DNA from: JAFDVL01 sp963794955
GTDB taxonomy: Bacteria; Acidobacteriota; Blastocatellia; RBC074
DNA: 64,000 bases
NCBI GenBank assembly: GCA_963794955.1
Contig: CAWCGF010000015.1
Span: 248,001 to 312,000, forward strand
Direction of reading: 5' to 3'
Each line of letters opens with the position of its first letter. Position 1 is the first letter of the stretch. The position numbers and the translations under genes are program-made. Under the pieces are notes generated by a model. It was not told the origin of the DNA and searched no databases. It worked only from the letters and a program-made list of their open reading frames with translations. Shown piece after piece: positions 43,372 to 54,511 of the stretch.

Positions 43372-45772
43372 CTACTCATATCGGAGCGCAATCATCGGAT
43401 CAACCTTGGTCGCCCGGCGCGCGGGTATCCAGCAGGCGACGATGGCGACGAACGTGAGCAGCAACGACACGCCCACGAATGTCAGGGGGTCGCCCGCCCT
43501 GACGCCATAGAGCAGGCTGGCGAGCAACCGCGTGAGGGCCAGGCCCGCAATAACTCCAACCCCCACGCCTGCGAGCGCGAGCGTCAAGCCTTGTCTCACC
43601 ACGAGCCTTAACACGTCCGCTCGGCGCGCGCCGAGTGCCATCCGCACGCCGATCTCGCGCGTGCGCTGTGTAACGGTGTAATTCATCACGCCGTAAATCC
43701 CCACGCCCGCGAGTAGCAGGGCGAGCGCGGCAAATGCGCCGAGCAGCGTCGTATACAGGCGCGGTTCGGCGAGCGACTTGCCGAGCAACGCTTCCGCCGC
43801 GTCGAATTTCGCGGGCGGCTGCGTCTTGTCCACGGCCCAGATCGCGCGCTGCACTTCTTTCTGTACGGCTTCCGTGTCACCCGCCGCGCGCACAACGAGC
43901 GACGCGCCAAACCACGTTTGCTGTTGGAAAGGAACATAAATCTGCGGCGCAACCTTGCCGAGTTCGCCCTGGCTGATGTCCCTGACGACGCCCACCACCT
44001 CGCGTTTGACACGCCGGCCCAGGTAGTTGATGGAGATCATCTGACCAAGCGGGTCGGAGTCGGTGAAATATTGCCGCGCGAACGTCTCGTTGATGATTGC
44101 TACCGGTGCAGTGCCCGCGCGGTCGAGGTCAGTGAACTCACGCCCCGCCCGCACCTGCGCCCGCAGCACGCGGAAGTAATTCGCACTGATGGAGTCATAG
44201 AGCGCACGCGCGTCACTCGCCATTGGGCGACTTTCGAGATTGAAGGGAAAATACAAATAGGGGAACGCGAGGCCCGTCGAGATGGCGACCGCTTCGACGC
44301 CGGGCACAGCGGCGGTTTGCTCTTGCATGCGCCGGATGAATTCGACGCGCGCTGGTTCATCACGGTACTGTGCGGGTGAGACGCCGATGTTCGTGGCAAC
44401 CACTTTGCGCGGGTCGAAGCCGAGTTCCGCTTGCTGGAGCCGCACGAAGCTTTGCACGAGCAGCGCCGCACCGACGAGCAGAATGAGCGCGAGCGCGACT
44501 TCCGCGACGACGAGCAAAGAGCGTGTGCGCTGCTGTTGTAATCCCTCGCCGCTTCGCCCCCCTTCTTTCAGCCATTCGTTCACGTCGGGGTGCGCTACCT
44601 GCCACGCGGGGATAAGGCCTAACACCAAGCCGACGAGCAGCGTCGCGCCCAACGTGAAGAGCAGCACGGCAGCGTCCAGGCGGACGTGCTCCTGAAGTTG
44701 CAGGTAGGAGTAATTTTCAGGCAGCAGTCCGACTAGAAAATCGCGCCCCCAAAGCGCGAGTAACAATCCAGCGATTCCCCCAACGAGTGAGAGCAACAGG
44801 CTTTCGCTGAGCAACTGCCGCACGATAGTCCACCGCGTCGCGCCGAGCGCCTGCCGGATAGCTAGCTCTTTGCGCCGCGCCGCCGCTCGCGCGAGCATCA
44901 GATTCACCACATTCGCGCACGCAATCAGCAGCACAAATCCGACCGCGCCGAGCAGCACGAGCAGCGATGATTTCACCTCACGCGTCATGCGCTCACGTAG
45001 CGGCGTCAGAAGCGCCGTCGTGTTCTTGTTCGAGTTCGGATACTGCGCTTCAAGGCGCGCAGCGATAGCCTTGATTTCGGCCTCGGCGCTTGCCCGCGTC
45101 TGCTCCGGCTTGATGAGGCCGATGACGTTGAAGTACCGCTCAGCGCGCAGCGTCATCTCGCCTGAATCGCGCGCAAACGGAATCCAGCATTCGGCATTGG
45201 TGGGGAAGTTGAACTCCGGCGGCATCACTCCGATGACAACCGTCCCCGTATCGCCCAGCGTCTTCCCAACGATGCCAGGATCGCCGCCGAAACGTCGCTG
45301 CCAAAGCTGGTGGCTAAGAATGATGGTGTTGGCCTGCGTCAGCCGCTCATCTTCGGAGCGAAAGGTGCGGCCCAGCAGTGGCGCTGCGCCAAAGGTTTGG
45401 AAAAAGTTTGCCGAAACGCGCACGCCGGGGAAAGTTTCAGGCGTCTCAATTCCGGTGAGTGTGAAGCTGCCGCCACTGTAGCCGGTCAGATACTCGAACG
45501 CCTTGCTCTCCGCCTGCCAATCCCAGAAGTCAGCAGGCGAAACCGCGCCAAACTGCTCCCGCCCTTTTGACTTATCACCCTCTTCAAGATAAACGAGGCG
45601 AGGCCGAGTTGAGATACGGTACCGGACGCAGCAGCACCGCATTTACAACGCTAAAAATCGCCGTATTCGCGCCGATGCCGAGCGCCAGCGTGACAACGGC
45701 AATCAACGTGAAGCCGGGATGCTTCAATAACATTCGTGCGCCATATCGTAGGTCTTGCCAGAGCGTATTCAT
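43372..45772 (-). pseudogene. ADOP-family permease 4, frameshifted near start
   Basis: From 45772 the first part reads MNTLWQDLRYGARMLLKHPG ... 'NAVLLRPVPYL'; the frame then changes near 45600-45615, and the second part continues 'RPRLVYLEEGDKSKGREQFGAVSPADFWDWQAES' to the usual end 'RRATKVDPMIALRYE' at 43372. The span is 2,401 bases, one more than a multiple of three, so one extra base would explain it. Downstream domains are complete (two FtsX parts, two periplasmic parts). RBS is GGAAGAG. The beta-lactamase gene ends 15 bases upstream. Confidence 0.8.
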
Positions 45773-45787
45773 CGTCTCTTCCTTTCG

Positions 45788-46642
45788 TTATTGCGGCAGG
45801 TAGCCCAGCGCCGCCAGAATCTGCTTTGTCAATTCAATCCGCCGATCACGAATCGCGGCGAAGTTCGCGGCCTCAAGGTTCGTGGCAAAAAAGTAAACGT
45901 TACCCTTTGCCTCCACATAACCGACAAACCAGCCGAGCGCTTTGCCGCCCGCGAGCGAACCGCCGCCGGTCTTCCCGCTCAGCGTGTAGCCGGGCGTCTT
46001 TTCCAGCACAAGGATGTCTTTGACAATACTCGTTGCACGCGCCGAGACCGGCAGCTTGCCGGTGTAAAACCGCCGCAGAAATTCAACCTGTTCGTCGGCA
46101 GAGATTTGCAGACTGCTATTGAGCCAGAAAGCCTGAAATAATTGCGGGCTATTCAGACCGCCGGAGATGTCCTGATTGCCATAGCCGAACGCCGTGACAT
46201 ACTTATTCATGCGTCGCTCACCAATCCGCTTGGCCAGTTCACGGTAATACCAAACGACAGAATACTTCAGCGCCGAACGTAGCGTCTGATCCTGTTTCCA
46301 ATGCACAAACGGCGGTTCTGTCCAGCCGCTGGCCTCCGGGTAGTTGTTTGGCTCCCAGCGCATTAAATGTTCGGCATCGGCCAGGACGTTCGTTTCCAGT
46401 CCAATCAGCGAATTCGGAATCTTGAAGGTCGAAAAAGGACTGAACCGCTGGCGACAACGCGCTTCGTTGTGCCGCAAATAGCGGTTTTGCTTCAGGTCAT
46501 ACAGCACAAACGCGCCTTCCGTCTCCTTGAAGAAGCGGCGCAGGTCTTGCGCGTCGGCTGATAAGCTGGTGATCGTCAGAACCAGACACGCAAGCGCAAG
46601 CTGGAATGAAATGACTACGGGTTGAGAGATTCGTTGACGCAT
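45788..46642 (-). CDS. Class D (OXA-type) beta-lactamase
   Basis: 284 residues with a signal peptide (hydrophobic about 10-28, ASADAQ-like end near 32). Class D motifs are complete: nucleophile S71-x-x-K74 (STFK), S128-x-V130 (YSVVW), Y154-G-N156 (YGN) and K224-T-G-G (KTGG), plus 'FWLNSSLQIS' and a tryptophan (WFVGY) near the end. Expected in the periplasm, hydrolysing penicillins and possibly others; spectrum cannot be read from sequence. No good ribosome site is seen before the ATG. Tightly placed between ADOP 4 (15 bases) and ADOP 5 (17 bases), so it is probably translated from the same transcript. Could alternatively be a BlaR-type sensor remnant, but the length fits a lactamase. Confidence 0.9.
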   Translation of the reverse strand: MRQRISQPVVISFQLALACLVLTITSLSADAQDLRRFFKETEGAFVLYDLKQNRYLRHNEARCRQRFSPFSTFKIPNSLIGLETNVLADAEHLMRWEPNNYPEASGWTEPPFVHWKQDQTLRSALKYSVVWYYRELAKRIGERRMNKYVTAFGYGNQDISGGLNSPQLFQAFWLNSSLQISADEQVEFLRRFYTGKLPVSARATSIVKDILVLEKTPGYTLSGKTGGGSLAGGKALGWFVGYVEAKGNVYFFATNLEAANFAAIRDRRIELTKQILAALGYLPQ

Positions 46643-46659
46643 AGAATGTACAGCCGATC

Positions 46660-49117
46660 TTATTCACTCCTGAGCGCGATCAGCGGATCAACTCTGGTCG
46701 CCCGCCGTGCCGGAAGCCAGCAGGCCAGCAACGCTACAACGGTCAGCAGCAATGGGATCAAAGCGAAGGTCAGCGGGTCATGTGGCCGCACTTCAAACAA
46801 CATGCTTTCCAGCCACCGTGCCAGCGCAAAAGCCGTCGCGAATCCGAGGATCACGCCCAGCAGCGTCAGCTTCAGTCCCTGCCAAACAACTAGACGCAAA
46901 ATGTCCGCTGTCTGCGCGCCCAATGCCGTGCGGATGCCGATTTCATGTGTACGCTCGGCAACGTAGCGAGCGAGCAACCCAGCTAATCCGCTAGCCGCGA
47001 GTCCTAGCGCCGTCAGCGCAAACGCGCCCAACAACCACGCCAATGCCCGTTTCTCGAAGGAGTCTAGCTGTACGTTTTCCTGCATGGTTCTAACGTGGCG
47101 ATCCAGTTGAATGGGTTGTTCAGGGTCGAGCGCCCAGATTTCACGCGGCAACGCGGCCTTCAGCGATTGTGCATCTCCGGCGGTACGCGCGATCAGGCTG
47201 AGATAACGCATCCGCGCTTCGTCCTGCTGCCAACCCAGAATGACGGATTGCTGTGCGAGAGGAATGTATATATCGAGCGGGACTTCACTGATTTCCAGGC
47301 GATTCGGATGGCGCACATCAGCGATCACACCAACAATAGTCAGCCAGGGTAAATTGCTGTTGCGTCCCCCAAATTTCAATTGACCACCGACTGCTTCGTT
47401 CTGGCCAAAGAACGTGCGCGCCAGTTTTTCGTTGACGACCGCTACACCCACTGCGCCCGCGCTATCGGCATTCGTGAACGCGCGCCCGCGTATTAACCGA
47501 ATGCCGCGGGCGGCGAAATAATCTTCGGTCACGGCTGTGCTGAGAACGGCGGGGTCATCATTCCCCAACTGCGGCGTTGCGCCTGCTACCGTAAAACCCA
47601 GGCTGCCCTCCTCGCGCGGCGGCCCGTCGAAATTATGTGCTGTCGCCGCGTGCTGTACGCCGGGCAGACCTTGCACTCGTTGCAATATGCGAGTATTGAA
47701 ATGTTCAGCATCGCTCGTACGGCGATATTTGTAGGCCGACAGGTTGAGCCACATTGTCACCGTGCCGTTGGGATCGAAGCCCAGATCAATGTGTTGCCAA
47801 TTCCACACGCTGCGCAACAACAAGCCCGTGCCAACCAGCAGCACCAACGAAACCGCGACATTCCCTATGATCAAAGCATTGCGCAGATGATGGCTGCGAC
47901 GGCTTTTCACCACCCCTTCTTTGAGTGATTGCTGCACGTCGGGGCGGGTGGTCTGCCACGCGGGAAACAAACCGGACAAGCATGCCGTCAGCACGGAAAG
48001 CGCCAGCGCGAACAACAACGCTGCGCCGTCTACCGCAAACCGCCAGCCATAATGCACCGGAATCATAATGTTCAGCCCTGCCACCAACCAGACCGCCAGC
48101 AATACGCCGAGCGCGCCGCCTCCCACCGCCAGCAGCAAGCTTTCGGTCAACAACTGTTGCAAGATACGCCCGCGCGTCGCACCGAGTGCCAGTCGCACGG
48201 CCATTTCTTTTTGCCGTTCGACACCGCGCGCCAACAGCAATCCGGCAACATTGGCGCAAGCGACTAGTAAGACCAACAAAACCGCGCCAAACAACAGCGC
48301 CCCTGTCTTCCTATATTCGCCACCATACCACTCGCGCAGGCTCACCACACGCACACCAATTGCACGGTTGGTGGCCGGATAACTTGCCGCCAACCCGCGC
48401 GCGATTCCCGCGAGTTCCGTTTGCGCTTGTGCCAGACTGGCCTCCGGTTTTAACCGCGCGAAGACCTGCAAATTGCGTGCGTCCCGATTCTGTACGTCAT
48501 TGCTAGTACGTGCGGCCAATGGCAAAAACAGTTCCGCCCCGAACAAGTTAAAACTCGGCGGCAGCACGCCGATCACGTTGTAAACGTGGCTTTCAATCTT
48601 GATTGCTCGTCCCACAATTTCGGATGCACCGCCGAAACGCTGCTGCCATAACGCGTGGCTGAGGATAGCGACATTTGCATTCCCCGGCTGGTCTTCAGCA
48701 ATGGAAAAAGTGCGTCCCATCGTGGGTTGCGCTTTGAGCAAGTCGAACAAATTGGCCGTGCTGTACAATGCACGCACGGGTTCGTTGCGTCCGCCTTCGC
48801 TCAATGCCAGCATCTCCAACAATTTAAACGCGGCGATCTGCGCAACACTCTGGCTGGCTGCCCGTAGGTCTTCTACATCAGGCATTGACGTGCCCATCAG
48901 TGTCTCGCCCGTTTGGGTATTGACCGCGCTAACCACCACCATCTGCCCCGCATCAGCCACAGGCAGCGGCGGATAAACGAGAGCCGAAACGATACTAAAA
49001 ATCGCCGTATTTGCTCCAATGCCCAAGGCCAATGTCGAGCATGGCAATCAAGGCGAAGCCGGGATGCTTCCTCAACATCCGCGCGCCATAGCGCAGGTCT
49101 TGTATCAGTGTTTGCAT
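46660..49117 (-). pseudogene. ADOP-family permease 5, frameshifted near start
   Basis: From ATG 49117 (GGAGAATCT upstream) it reads MQTLIQDLRYGARMLRKHPG ... LIAML; an extra base near 49036 then disrupts 'LTLALGIGANTAIFS'. In the other frame the rest runs intact from 'LALGIGANTAIFSIVSALVYPPLPV' to 'RRATRVDPLIALRSE'. Span 2,458 bases, one more than a multiple of three. Periplasmic parts and both FtsX domains are otherwise complete. The periplasmic region contains 'DFLPDVEDLRAASQSVAQI'-like sequence and is more divergent than in ADOP 1-3. Confidence 0.8.
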
Positions 49118-49234
49118 AGATTCTCCTGAACCAGTGAATAGTGAACAGTTGCCAGACTGAATCGTAGCCCGCAGAAACTCATCCGATAGCGCATCCTCCC
49201 TGCTCTTCCCTGTTCACTCTCAACTGTTTGCTCT

Positions 49235-51660
49235 TCACTCATAACGAAGCGCAATCATCGGATCAACCTTCGTCGCCTGCCGCGCCGGAAGCCAGCACGC
49301 CAGCAGCGCGACCAACAGCAACAACCAGCAATGCGCGCAAACGTCAGTGGGTCGGTCGCGCTAACGCCAAACAGCAGGGCTTTCATTAACCGCGTCAAGG
49401 TAATTGAGGCAATCAAGCCGAGCAGCACACCCCAAAGCGTCAAGTGCATTCCCTGTCTGAGGATCAATTCCAGCACATTATTGCTTTGTGCGCCTAATGC
49501 AATGCGGATGCCGACTTCGTGCGTGCGCTGTGCGACGATGAACGACATCACGGCATAAATACCGGCCAGCGCCAACACCAGCGCGATCAGGGCAAAGATG
49601 CCGAGCATCCAGGTCAGCAAACGCTTCGGAGCGATTCGTTCATTAACGACCTGCTGCATCGGCCTGATATTGAAAACCGCGCGCGTTTTATCGAGCGTGG
49701 ATAGTTCATTGCGCACGGCGGCAGCGAGTTGGGTCGGCTCGCCGCTCGTGCGAATCACCAAGTCCATACCGCCCCAGGCGCGTTGCGCGTGCGGCAGGTA
49801 AATGCCGGGTTCGTCCCGTTCGTCCAGGTCTTCGTTTTTGATATTCCCGACAACGCCGATGATTTCGAGCGGGACTTCTGTTTCACCGTAGAGTTGAAGC
49901 CGCTGCCCCATAGCCTCTGCGGCGGGGAAGAAGCGGGCCGCGAAGGCTTCGTTAACGAGAACGACCTTGGCAGCCTGCGCGTCGTCCCGGTCAGTAAACA
50001 GACGACCCCGGCGCAACGGTGTGCCGACAGCCTCGAAGTAATCCGGCGTTGCCGCGCGCAGGTCAACGTGTGGACGTCGCCCCGCCGGAGCTTCCGGCTG
50101 TCCAACGATGCGAAAGTTACTACTTGAACTGCTGCCGCCCATCGGCAGATGGCTAATGGCTCCGACCTTTACCACGCCGGGCAGCGCCGCAAGTCGTCCG
50201 AGAAATCGTTCATAGAAGCTGATGCGTTGCGCAGCTTCGGGATATTGTTCGCGTGGCAGCGAGACGTTCAAGGTCAGCACGTTTTGCGGATTGAATCCGA
50301 AATCGGCATTGAGTATGGTAATGAGGCTACGAATCATCAAGCCAGCGCCGATCAGCAACACCAGTGACATCGCGATTTCTGCCACGACGAGACTGCTGCG
50401 AAAGCGGTTGCGCACGCCCAGGCCGGAGGAACTACTGCTGCCTTCCTTGAGCGTTTCATTGAGATTCAATTTGGTTGCTTGCCATGCCGGGACAAGTCCG
50501 AACAATAACCCTGTCAGCACCGCAATAAGCAGCGTGTAGACCAGTGCTGCTGAGTTCATTTCCAGATGCTGCCAGCCGGGGATGAATTTCGTAAAGGTCG
50601 CTGGAATCCCATTGGCCAAAGCGGGAATGCTCCAGACCGACAACAATAATCCCAGTCCTCCGCCGAGCAACGCCAGCAGCAAGCTCTCCACCAACAGTTG
50701 CCGGATAATGCGCCAGCGTCCCGCGCCGAGTGCCAGCCGCAACGCGATCTCTTTTTGCCGCGTCGCTGCACGCGCCAGCAGCAGGTTCGCCACATTCACG
50801 CACGCAATCAACAGCAGAAACACGACGGAGCCAATCAGCGCGGGCACGGCTGCGCGCACACCGCGCGTAAAATGTTGATTGAGGGAAATCACATACAGGC
50901 TGCGCCCTGTATTGGTCTCTGGGTAAATCTGTTGCAACCGCGCCGCAATCGCCTGTAGATCACTCTCGGCTTGCGCTGGCGTCACCCCTGGGTTGAGCAA
51001 TCCCATCACATCCAGATAATGGTTGCCGTGATCCTGTCGTTCTTGCGGGGTCAGCAGGAGCGGCGTCCAAATCTCGCCCAGATGGTAAGGGAAATTGAAA
51101 TCCTGTGGCATCACACCCACGATGGTAACGTCGCGGTTATTGAGCTTGATGGTCCTGCCGATCAGATTCGGGTCTGCGCCAAAGCGGCGCTGCCATAAAT
51201 CGTAATGGATTACTGCCACCTGTTCGCGGCCTGGCTGTCCGTCTTCCTGCAACAGCGTTCGTCCCAATGCAGCACTGACGCCGAGCGCCGTGAACATATC
51301 GGCGGAGACACGATACCCCGTAAACCGTTCCGGCTGGGTGCCCGCTGTAAGGTCAAACCAGGATTGCTGCATGGCAATCATTCGCTCGAAGCTACGATTC
51401 TGCGTCTGCCAATCGGTAAAGTTGCCAGGCGAAACTTCTGAGCGGTTGATGCTGCTGGCCAAGTCCGTCTCCCAGACCATCATTAGCCGATCTTGTTGGG
51501 CAAAAGCAAAGGGCCGCAGCACCAGCGCATCTACTGTGCTGAAGATAGTAACGGTCGCCCCAATCCCCAAGCCAAGCGTCAGCACGGCGATGCAGGTAAA
51601 GCCAGGATGCTTCAATAACATTCGGACGCCGTAGCGCAGGTCTTGTAAAAGCATAGTCAT
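49235..51660 (-). pseudogene. ADOP-family permease 6, frameshifted near its end
   Basis: The protein is complete from MTMLLQDLRYGVRMLLKHPG (51660) to 'SATDPLTFARIAG', where the frame changes near 49335; the other frame then reads LLLLVALLACWLPARQATKVDPMIALRYE and stops at 49235. The span is 2,426 bases, one short of a multiple of three, so one missing base fits. Only the last membrane helix and tail are affected. AAGGACAA lies before the ATG. Contains 'QRTHEVGIRIALGAQSNNVLELILRQGMHLTLWG' FtsX 2. Confidence 0.82.
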
Positions 51661-51729
51661 TTGTCCTTGGTCATTCGTCCTTGGTCATTGGTGCAGATGA
51701 TTGTGAGGTCAATGACCAGTGATTAACGA
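51661..51729. repeat. Tandem heptamer repeat spacer (ADOP 6/7)
   Basis: Same TGACNAA-type units and the same GACCTCACAATCATC block as at 37280 and 39809; the closest match is with 37280. Confidence 0.7.
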
Positions 51730-54156
51730 CTATTCGTACCGAAGCGCAACCAGCGGGTCTACCTTCGTCGCTCGTCGTGCTGGAATGACGCAGGCGAGGA
51801 AAGCAACTATCATCAGCAATACCGCGACTCCGGCAAAAGTCAGCGGGTCGGTGGCGCTGACGCCAAACAGCAGACTCTTCATCAAACGCATCAACCCGAA
51901 CGCTCCGAGCAAGCCACCCACCGTTCCTACCAAGGCCAGCTTCATCCCCTGCCCTACCACCAGGCGCAGCACATCTCCGCGCCCAGCTCCGAGTGCCATG
52001 CGAATGCCGATTTCGTGTGTGCGCTGGGCAACTGTGTAGGCCATCACGCCGTAGATGCCGATGGCCGCAAGCAGTAACGCGACCGCGCCGAAAAGGCCGA
52101 GTAGCAGCGTGTAAACACGTGGTTCGCCTATCGAATTCCAGCGCACTTGCTCCAGCGTGCTGACCCGACTGAGCGGCAAATCACCGTCAAGCGCCTTCAG
52201 TTCGTGGCGTAGGGCAGTGACGTAACTCAGTGGATCGCCGCTCGTGCGTATCGCCAGATACATTGAACGCCACCACAAATTCTGTGCAAAGGGTGTGTAC
52301 ATGGTCACATCTGGCGCTTCGTTCAGCCCAGCGTATTTCACGTCTTCGACCACGCCGACAATTGTTGCCCACGATCCTTGTGCGTCGTAATCCCCGGTTT
52401 GCAGACGGCGGCCTACCGGGTCCTGGTTCGGGAAGTATTGCCGCGCCATCGTCTCATTGATGATGATGACTTCGGGGGCGTCTTGTTTATCAGCGTCGGT
52501 GAAGTCGCGGCCCGCTTGCAGGCGAATGCCGAGCGTGCGGAAGTACGCGGGGCTGACGAGCAATTGTTGGGCAAGGGGCGATGTTTGACCGGGTGAGGGC
52601 GGGCGGCCTTCCAGGGTAAAGGGGTTACGCATCACCAGCAGATTAGGCGGCAGCGCCATTGAAAGGCTGGCCGACTCGACACCCGGCAGCCCCTGTACGC
52701 GTTGCAATAATCGCTGATGAAAGGCCGCAACCTGACTGGCTTCGCGGTAGCGTACCTCCGGCAGCGTGATCTGCGCTGTCAGCACGTGGTCGGGATTGAA
52801 GCCCGCGTTGACGCGTTGCAGTTGCAGGAAGCTGTGAATCATCAGCCCCGCGCCGATCAGCAGCATCAGCGCGACGGCGAACTCGCCGATCACGAGCACG
52901 CTGCGCAAGCCGCGCCGCCCGCCACCTGTGCCACCAGCGCGCCCACCTTCTTTGAGCGTTGCATTCAAATCAAGCCGCGAGTTTTGCCACGCTGGAACAA
53001 CGCTAAAAAAGATGCCGCTTGCCAGCGAAAGTAATACCGTAAAACCGAGCACGCGCGCATCAAGCCTGACTTCCCCCATGCGCGGTAAATTCTCCGGCAT
53101 AGCGGACAAGATCAGATCAACGCCCCACAGCGCCAGCATCCAGCCCAGCGCACCGCCCGCGAGGGCGAGCAGCAGACTTTCGGTCAGCACCTGTCTGAGC
53201 AAGCGCCAACGCCCCGCGCCGAGCGCCGCGCGCACAGCCATCTCTTTTTCGCGTTCCGCCGCGCGCGCCAGCAAAAGGTTCGCTACATTGACCAAAGCAA
53301 TCAGCAACACGAAGAGGACGGCGCTGAAAAGGACGAGTAAGGCCAGCCGCGCGTCGCCGATGATGGAATCCTTGAGTGGACTGGCTGTCACGGCTTTTGC
53401 CGACGTGCCGGGAAACTGGGTTTGCACCTGCGCGGCAATGCCGCTGAGTTCGCTTTGCGCCTGTGCGGCGCTGACGCTCGGCTTCAACCTGCCAACCACG
53501 TTCAAGTAATAGGGCGGACGATAGCGCGGCAGTTCAAGCTGCAATACAGCCCAGAATTCCGCCGTCCCCGTCAAGGCGAAACTGAAGTCAGGCGGCATTA
53601 CGCCAATGACCGTATGACTCTCGCCATCGAGGGTGACAGCTTGGCCAATCACATTCGCGTCGGCGTTCAGGCGCTGCTGCCAGAAAGTATGACTGACAAC
53701 GATAGCGCGTGCGGCTGCCGGGCGATCCTCTGCGGGCGCGAACGTGCGCCCCTGCGCAGCTTTGACTTGCAGCACATCGAAGAACTGCGCGGTCACCAGC
53801 GCGCCGGGCACTTGCTCCGGTATTTCACGCCCCGACAGACTGAAGCCATTGCCGGGCGCATAAAACGCGGCGAGAGCGGCAAAGCTCTGATTGCGCTCTT
53901 TGGCTGCCAGGAAATCCATCGCCCCGTACGCCCCACGCCCCTCTTTGACCTGTGGGTCAGCAAGCGACACGCGCAGCAATTGCTCCGGCTCCGGGTAGGG
54001 GAGCGGGCGCAGCAGCACCGCGTTAACAACGCTGAAAATCGCGCTGTTGGCACCAATGCCCAACGCCAGCGTCAAGATTGCAATCACCGTGAAGCCGGGT
54101 CGTTTGAGTAATATTTTTACGCCGTAGCGCACATCTCCCCAGATAGACATAGACAC
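51730..54156 (-). CDS. ADOP-family permease 7
   Basis: 808 residues, intact. N-terminus differs (MSMSIWGDVRYGVKILLKRPG); then 'NAVLLRPLPYPEPEQLLRVSL', periplasmic domain 'LDGESHTVIGVMPPDFSFAL', FtsX 1 'NVANLLLARAAEREKEMAVRAALGAGRWRLLRQVLTESLL', second periplasmic part, and FtsX 2 'QRTHEIGIRMALGAGRGDVLRLVVGQGMKLALVG', ending 'RRATKVDPLVALRYE'. A strong AAAAAGGAG precedes the ATG. It is the first gene of the array on the minus strand, so the array promoter is expected just upstream (54157-54511). No ATPase gene is nearby. Confidence 0.88.
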   Translation of the reverse strand: MSMSIWGDVRYGVKILLKRPGFTVIAILTLALGIGANSAIFSVVNAVLLRPLPYPEPEQLLRVSLADPQVKEGRGAYGAMDFLAAKERNQSFAALAAFYAPGNGFSLSGREIPEQVPGALVTAQFFDVLQVKAAQGRTFAPAEDRPAAARAIVVSHTFWQQRLNADANVIGQAVTLDGESHTVIGVMPPDFSFALTGTAEFWAVLQLELPRYRPPYYLNVVGRLKPSVSAAQAQSELSGIAAQVQTQFPGTSAKAVTASPLKDSIIGDARLALLVLFSAVLFVLLIALVNVANLLLARAAEREKEMAVRAALGAGRWRLLRQVLTESLLLALAGGALGWMLALWGVDLILSAMPENLPRMGEVRLDARVLGFTVLLSLASGIFFSVVPAWQNSRLDLNATLKEGGRAGGTGGGRRGLRSVLVIGEFAVALMLLIGAGLMIHSFLQLQRVNAGFNPDHVLTAQITLPEVRYREASQVAAFHQRLLQRVQGLPGVESASLSMALPPNLLVMRNPFTLEGRPPSPGQTSPLAQQLLVSPAYFRTLGIRLQAGRDFTDADKQDAPEVIIINETMARQYFPNQDPVGRRLQTGDYDAQGSWATIVGVVEDVKYAGLNEAPDVTMYTPFAQNLWWRSMYLAIRTSGDPLSYVTALRHELKALDGDLPLSRVSTLEQVRWNSIGEPRVYTLLLGLFGAVALLLAAIGIYGVMAYTVAQRTHEIGIRMALGAGRGDVLRLVVGQGMKLALVGTVGGLLGAFGLMRLMKSLLFGVSATDPLTFAGVAVLLMIVAFLACVIPARRATKVDPLVALRYE

Positions 54157-54511
54157 TCCTTTTTATCAACTTTATGGGCTATGCAGCCATTCATCGTCAT
54201 AAGACAACCCTTGTGCCAGACGCAGCGCAGGACAAATAGCCTTTTGCTACTTTGACTTACGCGGAGCAGGAAAGGTAGAGCGGAAAGGGTAAGTGTTCGC
54301 TTCCGGGAAGGCGCTTTCCCAAAACCGAAACAGGGGCGCGTGGTGCCAAAGCTGGCTCTCTATAATTGATCCCGTGCCTGCCTTGACAACGGTTGTCTGC
54401 CTGCCAATAATGCAACCCACCTCACAAGCCGTCAGAGCTTGGATTCATCGCATTACTCGCGCTTCGTTTGAGGTTGATCTCCCCGCGGTCACCATTGAAA
54501 AGAGGGTTATT
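54157..54511. other. Divergent promoter region, no gene
   Basis: Between the ADOP array (minus) and purC (plus). I see no sigma-54-type box and no recognised motif; upstream frames in the purC direction have no ribosome site. Confidence 0.35.

Noticed and set aside
34889..54156. MacB macrolide exporters
   Set aside because: The N-terminal ATP-binding domain of MacB is missing and no ABC ATPase is adjacent; ADOP fits better.
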